From contig NC_079208.1 in the NCBI RefSeq assembly GCF_026745355.1, forward strand, positions 58,390,892 to 58,454,891: DNA of 64,000 nt. Reading direction: 5' to 3'. Numbering within the stretch: the first letter of the stretch is position 1; each line of letters begins with the position of its first letter. The notes beneath the pieces were generated by a model. That model did no database searches. It was not told the DNA's origin and worked only from the letters and a program-made list of their open reading frames with translations. Below are positions 21,991 to 33,817 of this stretch, in pieces. Source of the stretch: Beta vulgaris subsp. vulgaris. Taxonomy: Eukaryota; Streptophyta; Magnoliopsida; Caryophyllales; Amaranthaceae. The translations under genes and the position numbers were made by a program.

Positions 21991-24900
21991 TCATCTTAGC
22001 AAGAAATCCTTCAAGTTGCAGTAAATTCCCTTATTATATGGATTTCTAAACCTCATATCTGGTGAAGGTTGATCTGATCACAGAATTATAATAATGAAGT
22101 TACGAAGAATTTTACGGATGAGGACTAGCTAGAATAAAACAATCAACGGAAAAGATTCAGAATAGAACAAGAAGCCTAGAATGGGTAAATTACCTGGTGA
22201 AGTCTGAACAATGACATGGAACTCTGGGTATCTTCTCCAATTTATCTACGTACACATTAACATGCAAATTGTGCTGTAAATCATCCGTAGAGAAAGAATG
22301 TGAGACAATTTTAGCAAAGTACAAACTTGTTTGCTAGTCCAACTACCCAATCTCTTGCATGTTAAAGGTCGGCTTTCTACTGAATTCCTAACAAGTTTTT
22401 CTGATCTTTAATTTTACCATGAATACAAATCAACAACTTTAGTTTCTATGTTGTTATGCCTACAATAAATTATTCACATGCTACTCCCTGTCCAAAAGAC
22501 ATGAGAAACCACCACAATACTTGCCAACAGCCAGCATTTGGCTTCTTAACCTTTAATTCGCTCAAGTGGAGAAAGTTACCCATTCGTCAGTTCTTATATT
22601 GAAGCACGCACAATATACATGCCATGCAAAGAATACAACCTGTATAATCATCAGAGTCAATCATCAGTATCATGAAGTAAGTAGTTAGTCATCCTATTTT
22701 CCACTTTTATTTCTATCATAATAAATAAACTGCACAAACCTGCCAAAGCACTTGAAGCAAAGAAAAGTTCATTGTGCTCATGAGCAAGCTGTATTGAAGC
22801 TGCAAAATTCCAAAAGAAAAGCAAAAAGTAAAATAGAGAATAATATGCAGGATCATTAGTTGAGCATATGAATAATACTCCCTCAGTCTCTTATTGTTTG
22901 CCTCATTTGCTTTAAATTTTGACTCCAAAATCCACATTGATATATAAGAAAAAAAAATTATCTTGTGAGATTTGTTAGATGCAATGTGTAGTTTCTTAAT
23001 ATCAACTTTTATAATCTTAAATGATAGGTAATTAAAGATGGTAATGGTCAAATGTGCATCTTGGAGACCGTGAAAAAGTAAATGGAGCAAGAAAAAAGGG
23101 ACTGACGGAGTATGTTAGGATAAGTTCACATGCTCCTTCAAGTTCAAGTTACATATTGGTATAGGATTTTCTAAAAGGTGGACAAGAACAAAAGATTTAC
23201 CTTGGAGATATTCTCTTTCATAATCAAATTTCTGTTAACCCCTGAAACCCAGGTAATATAAGGCAAATATGATTGTCTTTACTTAACATGGAGGGAGGGG
23301 GATGACTTTCAATAATAGATGACGAGTATACATTAAAACAAACATACAGGGATCAAAAACCGAACAGAATTCATCTCTGGACTCTAAGTAGTATAAGACT
23401 TGTAACTATTTCAAAACAATAAAGATAATAATCTATTAGATACCAAATATAGAAAGGCAATAGAAATGAAACTAATATGTACATGTCATAATTCATTGTG
23501 CGTGTACGTGAGATTCTGCAACTGATCAAGTGAATACTTCAAAAGCCAAACAGAACTTACACTGATAAGAAAGTGCCACATATGAAGCCTCGGTGATTAT
23601 AAAAGCAACCAAAAGTGACATGAAAAGGCCATAATTCTTCTGGCCTGCAGACAAGAAAGAGAACACTAATCATTCTGAAGTTGAAGCATGAATGAACAGA
23701 AAGAAAACGTTAAATAAACTATATATTAAATATTAACTTCTAGATCTGGTGCACTTTTGCTACCTATGCAGTTCCCAAATGCAGCGCAATGGTGATCAAA
23801 TCCCATAACATAGGCTTTGCATATCCTACAATAGCGCATCCTCCTTGAAGATAATGCAGTCTGAAACGCGAAAAGGCATAATGAACCATCTCCTCACATA
23901 TGACAAGATGTAAACAGAATTGCATATGAAATCTTGTAGTTGCACAATGAAATCTCAGGAAGATGTAAACAGAATTGAAATTTAAACTCTTAAAGAACAA
24001 CTTTGTAAGTGATCACAAGACATGGTTTGAAAATATATGAACATCAGAGTAAGCTTTAAAAATGACAAGAAGTAATTTCATGTGGCAGAATAGCCTTCAA
24101 AAAGAAAATAACAAAACCAAATCTACCTCTTCACTTGAGATGTGCAAGCTTATGCCTCCTGCTGTAGATGATACTTCCTATAAACATTCGACATCAACTT
24201 GTTAGGCATGTTATTTCCTAGACAATAAGGGTTGTTTCCACTTTACAACCTCCAGATGACGACCATCTTCTAAAATAGAACCCTCTGCTGAAATGGCAGA
24301 ATAATCAAAACCAGGATCACTTGATAAAATCCTAAAGCCAAGAAGTATGTGATAGTGTGAGTAACACATCATAGATAGATTACAAACATTAACAAGCATA
24401 ATTCTTATTAGTGATAAATAACTCTACCTTAAAAACCCAAAAAGAAGGATTCCTAGCTCCGCATTGAATATAAAATTTAGCGACAATGAAACAGCTGCAA
24501 AACACATAAATCAGAACTTTTGTAATATTCAAAATAAGTGGAACCTTAGAGACTATAACACATTCACATTCGCACCAAGTATATATTTCAGATGAGATGA
24601 TGAGCATGCAATGCCCATTCATGAACAATGTAAAAGATCAGGCATCAAACCAAGCTCAATGGCATGCAACAACAGAAAACTATACAAAACAAAATGTATC
24701 GAGAAACTTTAGAGTCCACAACCTTATTCTTCACTCTCCTCAATCAATGTTATATATCCACTTAGAAAGATAAATCTAATTCTACAATCATTATCCCTTA
24801 ATTATTAGGGTACTATTACTTGTCAGTTTAAAAATAAAATATGGCAAATTACGCCATTAGGTTTGTCTGATAGTGAAATTAACCCCCTTAAGACCCTATT

Positions 24901-25731
24901 CTTTTGGTTTGAAGTGATCTGAACTAAACTAAACTAAGTAAGAGGAAACTAGCTTAATTGAAGCGAGCTGAACTAAAACTGTGCACAAAAGAACAAGACC
25001 TCACTTCTCAATATATTGAAATAACACCCCATTGTTTTCGACAATTGTGAAATTCAACCCCAATACTAACATCCGGTGAATTTCTCACCGAAAAGTGATG
25101 ACATGGCACACTTCTATAATTACACTTAAGGAGATGGACAGAACAATGTTGTTTCACTATATATGGCTTCCATTTCTCAAGGTAAATCAAATTATCCACT
25201 TAACAGATGTTAAATTTCACCCAATTATGCAAATATTAAATTAGACCTAATCATTGATCAACAACATCAATCTTTTCAATTATTGATCAAATAGACCAAA
25301 TCAAAGCTAAATTATTGACGATTAATCAACATTACCTTGACTAATGACGCTAAGATAAACCGCCCAAATAAAGATTATATTGAACAAAACAAAAGTCGGA
25401 GCTGAAGCACGAATTCCTAGCAAACGCTTGATATGCTGACATAAAACGATAGCAATTGCAAGTGCTAAAGCTGCAATTAGTAAAGTAAAAGAAGGAAAAT
25501 CAAAACAAACAACAAAAAAATTGACATGATTTTAAATAAGCTTTGAATTTGGAGAAGTAGAAGAAAACCTGAGAAGAGAAATTGAGGTAGGAGAGAGACT
25601 AGAGGGAAAAGAAGAGGGATGAAAAGTAAGGCAAGTTGAGTGAGGACGCCGGAAAAAATGGAAATTGTACACCGGAATAATAACTCCGGCGACTTTCTTC
25701 GTCTGCCTGTTTCGTCGTTTAACCCTGCCAT
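21991..25731 (-). CDS. DHHC-type protein S-acyltransferase (palmitoyltransferase), 12 exons
   Basis: Membrane enzyme that attaches palmitate to cysteines of target proteins. Exons in transcription order: 25731-25569, 25470-25336, 24494-24428, 24331-24250, 24177-24127, 23860-23764, 23644-23561, 23241-23201, 22799-22740, 22639-22580, 22245-22194, 22058-21991. Every junction is GT/AG and the frame is kept across all eleven, giving 960 nt and 319 aa. Four hydrophobic stretches precede the catalytic domain and two or more follow. Exon 6 encodes YCRICKAYVMGFDHHC, with the DHHC motif at residues 188-191, then FGNCIG. After the later membrane segments come TDEW (counterpart of the TTxE motif) and NPYNKG near the C-terminus. 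The first CxxC...HC half of the usual zinc domain is missing, and the Pro after DHHC is Ala. Introns hold a Stowaway MITE and a pentamer MITE. Confidence 0.9.
22878..23110. mobile_element. Stowaway-type MITE in a DHHC intron
   Basis: The left end CTCCCTCAGTCTCTTATTGT pairs with a right end aaaaaagggactgacggag. TA flanks both sides. About 233 bp, between exons 8 and 9 of the DHHC gene. Confidence 0.8.
24891..25001. mobile_element. Pentamer-type MITE (GAACT family) in a DHHC intron
   Basis: The ends AGACCCTATTCTTTTG and CAAAAGAACAAGACCT are imperfect inverted repeats. The interior is made of GAACTAAACT-like pentamers. Same family as the elements at 27171, 33215, 40272, 43759 and 53412. It lies in intron 2 of the DHHC gene. 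Confidence 0.65.
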
Positions 25732-25804
25732 TTTCTTTGACGTTCAATTAGAGTGACTACTGTAGCGTAATGGATATTAGTTCAACTTTTAATATAATGT
25801 TTAG

Positions 25805-26933
25805 GAGTTAAGCAAACAATAAGGACCCCAAGTTTGGTGTTTTTCACCGTTTGGGACCTATCCTTTTTTTTTTCACCGTTTGCTACCCAAAAGAAACTTC
25901 TGAGCATAAATGTTAACCTTGATTAACTTGTGGGCCCAGTTGACAATATAATAAATGTAAAAATCCCAAAAGATATCATTTGTTGTTATTCCCAAAAAAA
26001 AAATTGTCAGTTGACAAGCCCTCAAAAATGAGGAGTGCAAGGGGATTTACCTGTACTTGGCGCCTTCCACTCCCCTGTTCCAGAAAACTTGAACTCTCTT
26101 CTCTTTCATCTCTCTCAAAGGGGAAAAAAAGTGCTCAGAAGAAGAAGCTTCATCTCCAAAAAATTCGGCTAACAATTGCTTGTATCTCTGTGGTAATCAT
26201 CTAAACTCTCTATTTCTTGTCTTTTTTAGCGAAATTCAGTGTATTTGTTGGGTCATTGGACGGGTTTTGGATGTTGAAAATATGGAAATTCAAAATTCTG
26301 AATTTTTTTGGTTCATGTTTTGTTTTTTTTGTTTGGATTATACTTTATGTGGTGGTTTTATCTTGTTTTGTATGTGTATCTGCTATAAATTATGATGAAC
26401 ACTTAGGGTTTGTTTGAACTTTGTTATGCTATTAAGTAACTACAACAGAGGGTATTAGGTTTATATTTATGTAGTCATTATTTGACTTTAGATGTTATTT
26501 TTTAAAGGAAAAAATGGCTGAAGAAACTGAAGCTCCCCACCCAGTGTTGTTCATGCCTGAGATAATGACTATACATGTGTTCCCAAAACTGAATTGTGGT
26601 TTTTTTTTTTTGGGTTTTAGATTATACAGTTTTTTGGGGAAGAATTAACATGGTGTTTTTGCTTTTTTTGGATGAAGAAAACTGGTTCATTTGTTCCATG
26701 TTCCATGGAACCCATGTATTTATGCATTGATGAAGTAACGGTTACTTTTTTGGATTTTACTGAATATTTAATGCTTTTGTTCTTTTTTTTATTATTATTA
26801 TACCTCCGGCGTGGTTAAAATGTGGTTAAGTTACCGGATTTCCTAACCCAGGTCCCAAATGGTGCATAAAAAAAGGATAGGTCCCAAAGGGTGAAAAAGT
26901 GGAAACTTGGGGTCCTTATTGTTTGCTTAACTC
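25805..26933. mobile_element. Mutator-like element, possibly carrying gene fragments (Pack-MULE)
   Basis: Inverted repeats of about 75 bases start GAGTTAAGCAAACAATAAGG and are mirrored at the right end. A perfect 10-bp duplication TAATGTTTAG flanks them (25795-25804 and 26934-26943). Length 1,129 bp. No transposase is visible. The interior looks like the 5' end of a gene: a CT-rich leader, a candidate donor near 26191, an intron-like T-rich stretch, then ATG at 26514 opening MAEETEAPHPVLFMPEIM. That frame stops soon after. It lies 70 bases upstream of the DHHC start codon and so may affect that promoter. Confidence 0.85.
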
Positions 26934-27170
26934 TAATGTTTAGGCGATTAAAATTTGATCCTTTTAAGTTTTTTGTCTAGGATTCGCCACTGGTTATGTT
27001 GCGTTGAGAAATTTTGTATCATCAACATATAACTATAAGAATTATATGATCATATATAAAAACTTAAACCATGAAAATTCTCTCACCTAATCCTTTTTTG
27101 AGGTACAATTTTTATCACATTAGAGTAGACTTGTGAGTATGGTGCATCCATGGATCACTAACAAACTAAG

Positions 27171-27273
27171 GGTCCCGTTCTTTTAGAATGAACTAAACTG
27201 AACTAAAACGAATTGAAATGAGTTGAGCATAAGAGGGTAAGTGAACTGAAAATAAGTCCAAAAGAATCGGCCT
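27171..27273. mobile_element. Pentamer-type MITE (GAACT family)
   Basis: It starts GGGTCCCGTTCTTTTAGAAT and ends CCAAAAGAATCGGCC, with TAA duplicated on both sides (27168-27170 and 27274-27276). The interior repeats GAACT/AAACT pentamers. Confidence 0.75.
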
Positions 27274-28122
27274 AATACTACTTTTTTGGTCATAGCATAA
27301 TTGAAGTGCTCCAAATAAGCAAAATTTACACAATCCGAAGAGTTTTAAAATGCGCATTTAGGCGGGGTAGCTGATTAGCCATGGTTGAACCATAATACGA
27401 CCTCTATTGTGACACTTCGATCAACCTCTTATGGGATGCAAGTTGTCACTTGTCACCAAAATGCGCATATATATATGATCAACAACGACCCCTGATAAAC
27501 CATCAAGTCTTCCCGACGCATTCTGTATTCACTCATAAGCATTACCAAAAACTTTGCATCCATATTGTCACCTGTCTAAAACTACTTACAAATAAATGAA
27601 ATATGCTTAATAGTAATGTACTTACTATAAGGCTTCCTAAAAGAAAGGTGCATCGGCCTTATTGGTATAATGGTATATGTAGTACCATCAAATCCCTCTA
27701 ACCAGTCATCGGGTATCATATACACCCTTACTTGAAAACCATAACGTCCTTGTTGTTCTTGAAAACCGATTGAAGCGTTTGATCTAATGGCTTGTGATTC
27801 AACTATGAAACTCTAACCTGCTACTCTGCTAGATTATTGACCTGAGAGCTTTAATACAGAGGCTCAATAAGTTGTCTTATAGTTGCCTTAATACCATCAA
27901 TCCGAATTGTGATTGTGACCAAATGTTTATCTAGGACCAACAACTGTCCTCATATATAAACTAATATAAGTCATTTCGGTACATTTTGTTTACAACTTAT
28001 ATCACAATAGATAATTGAAGGATTTTTCATAAGATAACACATGTTATAGGAATATTATTTATGATTACGATGTATAATTGTACATATAGATGAAGAGTCT
28101 TGTATGGTAGCTAGGTTACTTC

Positions 28123-28439
28123 TAGAGGTGGGAATGGGCCCGGCCCGGGCCGTTATCCGCTACGTGGGCCACGGGCCTGTCACGATCAAGAAATTTTATT
28201 TACAATTCGCACCGACACGAGCCCGCGGGCCGAACCCTCCTTTTCTGTGTTTTTTACCTAAAACTGTCAAAAATACAAAAACACAACATAAAACATGGGC
28301 AGGCCCGCGGGAAGCACGAGCTCTGCCGGCGGGCCTGGACCGAGCCGTGGACAAATTTTTAAAATTTCAAGCCCGACCCGCCATTTACTCAAGCCCGCAG
28401 ACCGAACTCGTGAACAGGCCCGACCCATGTCCACCTCTA
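28123..28439. mobile_element. hAT-like non-autonomous element, GC-rich
   Basis: The ends are TAGAGGTGG and CCACCTCTA, flanked by a perfect 8-bp duplication GTTACTTC (28115-28122 and 28440-28447). The 317-bp interior is rich in GGGCCCG motifs. The 131-codon frame across it is a by-product of the GC-rich sequence, not a gene. Confidence 0.85.
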
Positions 28440-29143
28440 GTTACTTCACATGCTCTTATCGAGGGTCCTAGATCTGACTTTGCACGGGAATCGGAATGAT
28501 GTTTTTCTCTTTTGAACTTGTTTTGCAATTCAACGAAAATGTTATCTCAGCTATTGTTCAAATGTAAAAGCGAAAACTATTAGATGTTGCGGTCTTGCGA
28601 ATTGTGATCTGTGGACCATACATCACAAATTTTCGAGATTCCACAACATTTCGTCGCAGTCTTTTGTGTAAACATCAATGTCCCACCACATACATGTATG
28701 AAGTTTTATTTGATAAAATCCAAGTAATTAGATAAGAAACTTCTCTTTTATAGTCTGAAAAATGGAAAGATTGGCTAAGAAAATTTATTTATATATTTGC
28801 AAGTTGGGGTGTCAAATTGACGAAGTAAGATCATATCTATAATCCTTGATTACTGAGTTGTCATGCGCGCCGCTAATACTTACTTCATCTAAAGAGGTGA
28901 TTTCTTACCATCAACGAAGTTAATTTTGCATGTTTTATACTAATAAGTTATTATAAATAAATGTTTCTCAATTAAAACATAGTGCAATAAAATCTCACAT
29001 GACTGTATTTTTCCTTTAAAATAAATCACAAGAAATATTCAAAGTTAATTACATAAATAGTGTCAAAAGTCAAAACGAGTCATAAAAACACGAAGAAAGT
29101 ATATCTCAAAATATCCAAAACCAAAACCAATAAATGAATAATA

Positions 29144-29693
29144 TCTATTATATAAGCGAATGAAGGAGGTGTGGTGTCCTCCTTTAAAGTGACTAGAATA
29201 CCCTCTAATAATTTATAATAATGTTTTTCTTTTTATAAAAAATTGAAAAATGAGAATTAATGAAACTTGCCATATGAGTAGGTCAAAATGAAATATGCAA
29301 CACCATTAATGACTTGACAAACTAGATTGATACAATCAATTCACGAAATCAATTAGAGTCTTCAATCCAAAAAAGTTAACAATATATTGTGATAACATAA
29401 TATTTCATATTTATGAAGTTCAAACAATATGGTTTATTATTAACATTTATAATTATTAAAGAAATATACTAAAGTCGTTGAAAAAAAATTATTAAATCAT
29501 CGACCAAATTTTTCAGTGACGATATTAAACATTTAAAAATCATTCACCTTTAATTTAAAAAGATAATAACATCTACAAAAGAACCACAATAATTTACATC
29601 ACTATCAAAATAATTTTAGATAAAAACAAACATGTCAATTTATATAAACCTACACAAATTGTCGGCGCACGCATCGGGTGCATATGCAATTAG
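29144..29693 (+). mobile_element. Helitron-like non-autonomous element
   Basis: It begins TCTATTATATAAGCGAATG and ends with a GCGCACGCATCGGGTGC hairpin region, a short AT spacer and TTAG before T. About 550 bp with no coding sequence. The 3' end resembles those of the elements at 10950 and 58850. Confidence 0.6.
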
Positions 29694-32600
29694 TATATTA
29701 CTATATTAATATCCGAGGAGAATGGGCAAATTAGTTGGGCCATAAACCTTAATTAAGCTGCATGACCCAGCCAACTCTTCCTAATATGTATGTGGTGGGG
29801 GCCAATCCAGAACGAGGAAAAGAAAACTCCCTCTCATGTGGGCCATATGTATGATACTATGATTGAATGAAAGTCCAGGTTCATTGACATTCTCATTGAT
29901 TTTTTATTTCACCTTACAAATATATTAAAAAAAACTTTGATAGGTGTAATGTATAATCCTCAACCCACAGTTTCAAAAGGATTTTGAGTAATTTCCAGTT
30001 GCAAATTCCAGATCCTTAGCTGTTCTCAGATCATCATGCACCACCTGTACAAGATCTCTTGCACTTTAGTCAATCTGCCATGTATTGCTTGTTTGGTTGA
30101 TTTACATCTTGATATCACATAAACAAATTGATAGATGTTGTAGCTTTAAAAGATATCATTTGTAGGTTTGGACGCCAGAGATAAGTTGAATTCATCATTA
30201 CGAATTATCATGCAGTAAGAACATGTTACAAAAATTATTAAAAGAGACCGGTCTAATTTTAATATAAAAGTAAACTTAGTTATTAAATGGATTAAACGAG
30301 TCATCGAAAGAAATTAACTCAGTCACTATTGGGCTCGTTCTCTTTTTAATATCGGACTTACCATTACATAATTTTAATTTAAAAGTAGACGGTCATTATA
30401 AGACAAACTCAACATGGTAAACGTGTGTACTAAACAGTATCTGCTTCTTCTACAGATAACGAAAGCTTGTTTATAGGGAATATTAGATAAATAGTGTAAA
30501 TTTATGTGCGATCAAATAATAATAATTCGAATTCGTGTAAATTATGAAGCCAACCCATCATTTTTAATTTGTGTTGATGTTTGCAAATAATATCCATACA
30601 TTAGAGCCCAACCCCATGCTTCATGTGCCAAATCCTTATCAGGATGTGCCAGCTCGGTCCATACTCAACTCTAAATAGAAATGTATGAAAAAATGAGTTT
30701 TATATTATTTTGATTTATATATGGAGCCATGAAAATAGTGTTATAAACGAAATTTGATTTGAAGCCATAGGTTTTGCATCTATAACTTTCTTTTTTGAAG
30801 GAATTATCGCATCTATAACTCCAAGTCTCCAACAACTAACACATAGACGAACTTAGAAAATGAGATCACAAGGGTGAAATTAACGTGTAATCTTTTCACG
30901 CAAAAATTGAAGAAATAGCTGTACATACTAAGTAGAAGATTTGCTGACTACAACCTTCAAATTCGAGATTAGCATAATGTTAATTCAAAGATGGTTTTGA
31001 TGACATAACAATAGTTTTTACTTAAGCGATGGTAACGCGCAAATATGTTTAATAAATAATCAGCTATTTTCTGGTTAGAATGCAACATTTATGCGTGTAT
31101 AAATGGCTATCTAGTAATTAATCAGCCATTAAAAAGGTGAGGACCAAAAAAGGGAGGGGATTCATACTTCATATTCAATCTACAAAAGAAAGGCTGTAAG
31201 GTTGACTAAGTTGGGATGCACTACATTTCATTATCTGTTTCTGCTTTTCAAAAGTAGTATCATACTCTTGTTTACCTAAAAAATATTAATGGAATATTAC
31301 TCTTGTTATGGTAATAATTGTCAGCTTTATAGATATTCCACCAACTAGGAATCTGTTGCTTATCCCTTTAAATGCATTAATATATACTACTATATCTCAT
31401 CTAATATATTTTTTGCAAAGTACACTTCTATTAGCACTTAGCTAATTATAGTTCCAAACTAGTTTTTAGACCTCTAATTAGTTCATGTCCCGGAGGAGAC
31501 GCATTCTGAATTATTTACCAATGTGTATTTGAAGTTTTTAAAAATAGAAATAGTATATTGTGTTTAAATGATTTTTCTCTCACAAATACCAACATGGGTA
31601 TTGTAGTGCAGTTGGTTAGTGCATTAGCATATCAAATGAGAGGTTATGTGTTTGAGTCTTGAAACATATATTTTTATTGTTTAATGTCTCATTTGATTGT
31701 GTAGGAGAGGGGAGAATTTACATGTTAGAGCATGACATTTGTTTGTCTTGGATTTTAGATATATAGAGATATAGATATGTCTCGAGTAATTATATTTTTT
31801 ATTTATTAATATTTTACTCTTAAATGGTAACACCAAGTATTACTTGATTTAATGATTAAAATATTAATAATGTCCAAACTTGAAGTCATAAGTTATGGGA
31901 TCAAATGTTATGTAATGCATTTTCTTATCGCCAAATAACACCGTTCATTATCTAAGAACGCCTTTTAATATATAAGTATAGATAGATTTGTTGTAACACT
32001 ATGTCACTATATATGAATATGATGATGATGCTCCTTTTGTTTAATTCATTGGCAGCTCTATCCTTCTTTTTTGGGTAGGGGTTTACTAGTTTAGTTTTCA
32101 CAAGGAGAAGGAAAATGGAAATAGAAGGACAAGAAGCATATTTTTGTATTATGAAACTTGTGATATATTTTTTAGTACCCCTATATTAGTCCCACTTTAA
32201 TTTTGACCTTTTTACTATTTACGTCCTCCGTTTTTAATCTTATTCGTGCACTAATATATGAAAGCATAATTTGGAAAAACATAGATATTTTGATGAATGA
32301 TGGGAGAACGTGGGGACGAAAAGAAAGTTAATGACTAATAAAACCCAAAGGAATTCAACCCTTTTATAAAGAATTTTACTAAAAAAACTGTGCAAAAATG
32401 ATTAAGAAATATAATTTGACATTATTTAGTAGGATGGTAAACAATAAAAAAAGTAACTTACAATTAAGGCAAAGTTGGCCTCAACACCTGCACTATAGCA
32501 TGAGTGCATGAAATAGTCCCTACGACCTATAGCCAAAACCCCAAAGTATTGATCAGGGTGCAAAACGTGTCATAAATGAGGTCGGTGATTGGACTTCTCA

Positions 32601-33214
32601 CCAGCTATAAGTCGAGTGTTAGATATTGAGAAGCCATGAAAGCGTCTTCCTTGATTATGGTCGAAGTTCCAAGTAGTTGCATTAGTGCATACAATCAATG
32701 TCGACAATAAACTCTACCATTACTTAAACTGGTATTTGAATTCTTTTTGAAACTTGAAGATGAAGTTGATCTCATTGTTATGTGGATTTCACTCTTTTAG
32801 AATTTAGGAATCATTTGGTAACAAAGAGGAAATTTGAAGTAAGAGGGAATTTAGGGGAAATTTTATATTCGATTGAGGAAGGAGAAAATGAAGGCAAACA
32901 CCTTTTTTTTGTGTTTAAGTAAAAAAAATTAGGATTAAAAAAAAAAGAAACCAAGAAAGGGGAGAGAGCCTGGTGAGGACTCTTTGCACTCACCTCACCC
33001 CAAAAAATCTTTACCATTAGGCCAAACCTTACTTGGTTTATACAGTACAATACCTAATTCTACATATCGAAGATATATCTTCAATTTCGTTTCAATAAAT
33101 TAAATATACAAATATATTATAAAAGTTGAACCAAATCTACCAACATCCTACATAAATATGTCTTTTCTATATTATATATCAATGAAAATATTTATTCAAA
33201 TAATTTAATTTTTA
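29694..33214. other. Gene-free AT-rich region
   Basis: No gene seen. The sequence holds fragments of old repeats and one tRNA-like stretch at 31596-31668. The open frame at 32811-33050 is low complexity and not supported. Confidence 0.5.
31596..31668 (+). repeat. tRNA-like fragment (SINE head or pseudo-tRNA)
   Basis: TAGTGCAGTTGG fits the tRNA A-box consensus exactly, and GTTTGAGTC 40 bases on is a weak B box. No complementary 3' acceptor strand exists for GGGTATT, so it is not a working tRNA gene. Confidence 0.4.
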
Positions 33215-33373
33215 GGGCATGTTCTCCCCAGTTTATTTTCAGTTCAGTTCAATTCAACTCTTGACAATACTTTTACACTCACATACCACTATTCAATCCA
33301 GTTCAATTCAATTCAATTCAGTTCAGTTCAGTTCAGTTCAGTTTAACTGTTTTATGCCGAAAAGAACATACCC
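33215..33373. mobile_element. Pentamer-type MITE (GAACT family)
   Basis: It starts GGGCATGTTCTCCCCAG and ends CGAAAAGAACATACCC, with TTA duplicated on both sides. The interior holds runs of TTCAG/TTCAA pentamers. Confidence 0.8.
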
Positions 33374-33589
33374 TTAACCTCAAAATAAAACAAAAACCAT
33401 ATTACTATAAGATAGATGGTGTAATTGATAAGAGACAAAAGAAGTAATTTTTTTTATTAACCATGGTTACCCAAACCCACACCCACCAACTCCAAACTTA
33501 CCAAAACCAAATATACTAGCTTAACCATAGTTAAACCCGCTCCATCAGTAAAAAAAAAAAAAACACTTCTAATAATCTAAGCGCGTATT

Positions 33590-33780
33590 TCACAACCTCT
33601 CTACTTTCTTCCTCCTTCTTCTCTCTCTCTTTCATGGAGCCTACCTTCTCTACTTCCTCTTCCTTTCTTCTTCCAATCACTCTCACCTTATTTTAATTTC
33701 CTCTTTCTCTCTCCTCTTTATAACACTAAATTCTTCATCTCCAACTTTCAAAAAAAAAAAAAGAAAAAAAAGTCTGCGCT
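33590..33780 (+). promoter_or_regulatory. CT-rich leader of the U-box gene
   Basis: The stretch before the ATG is a long pyrimidine tract (ctttcttcctccttcttctctctctctttc and similar), with an A-run near 33750. Such Y-patch leaders are common near plant transcription starts. No clear TATA box was found. Confidence 0.4.
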
Positions 33781-33817
33781 GAATTAATCTTATCTCTCAA
33801 TTGATTTTTTCGTTTCA

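Noticed and set aside
24211..24249. Longer DHHC exon 4 reading to a stop at 24211
   Set aside because: The donor at 24249 restores the frame into exon 5 and the DHHC exon.
28104..28499. 131-codon open frame
   Set aside because: It lies across a GC-rich hAT-like element with clean ends and target duplication.
31596..31668. Working tRNA gene
   Set aside because: A box is good, but there is no matching acceptor stem and the B box is weak.
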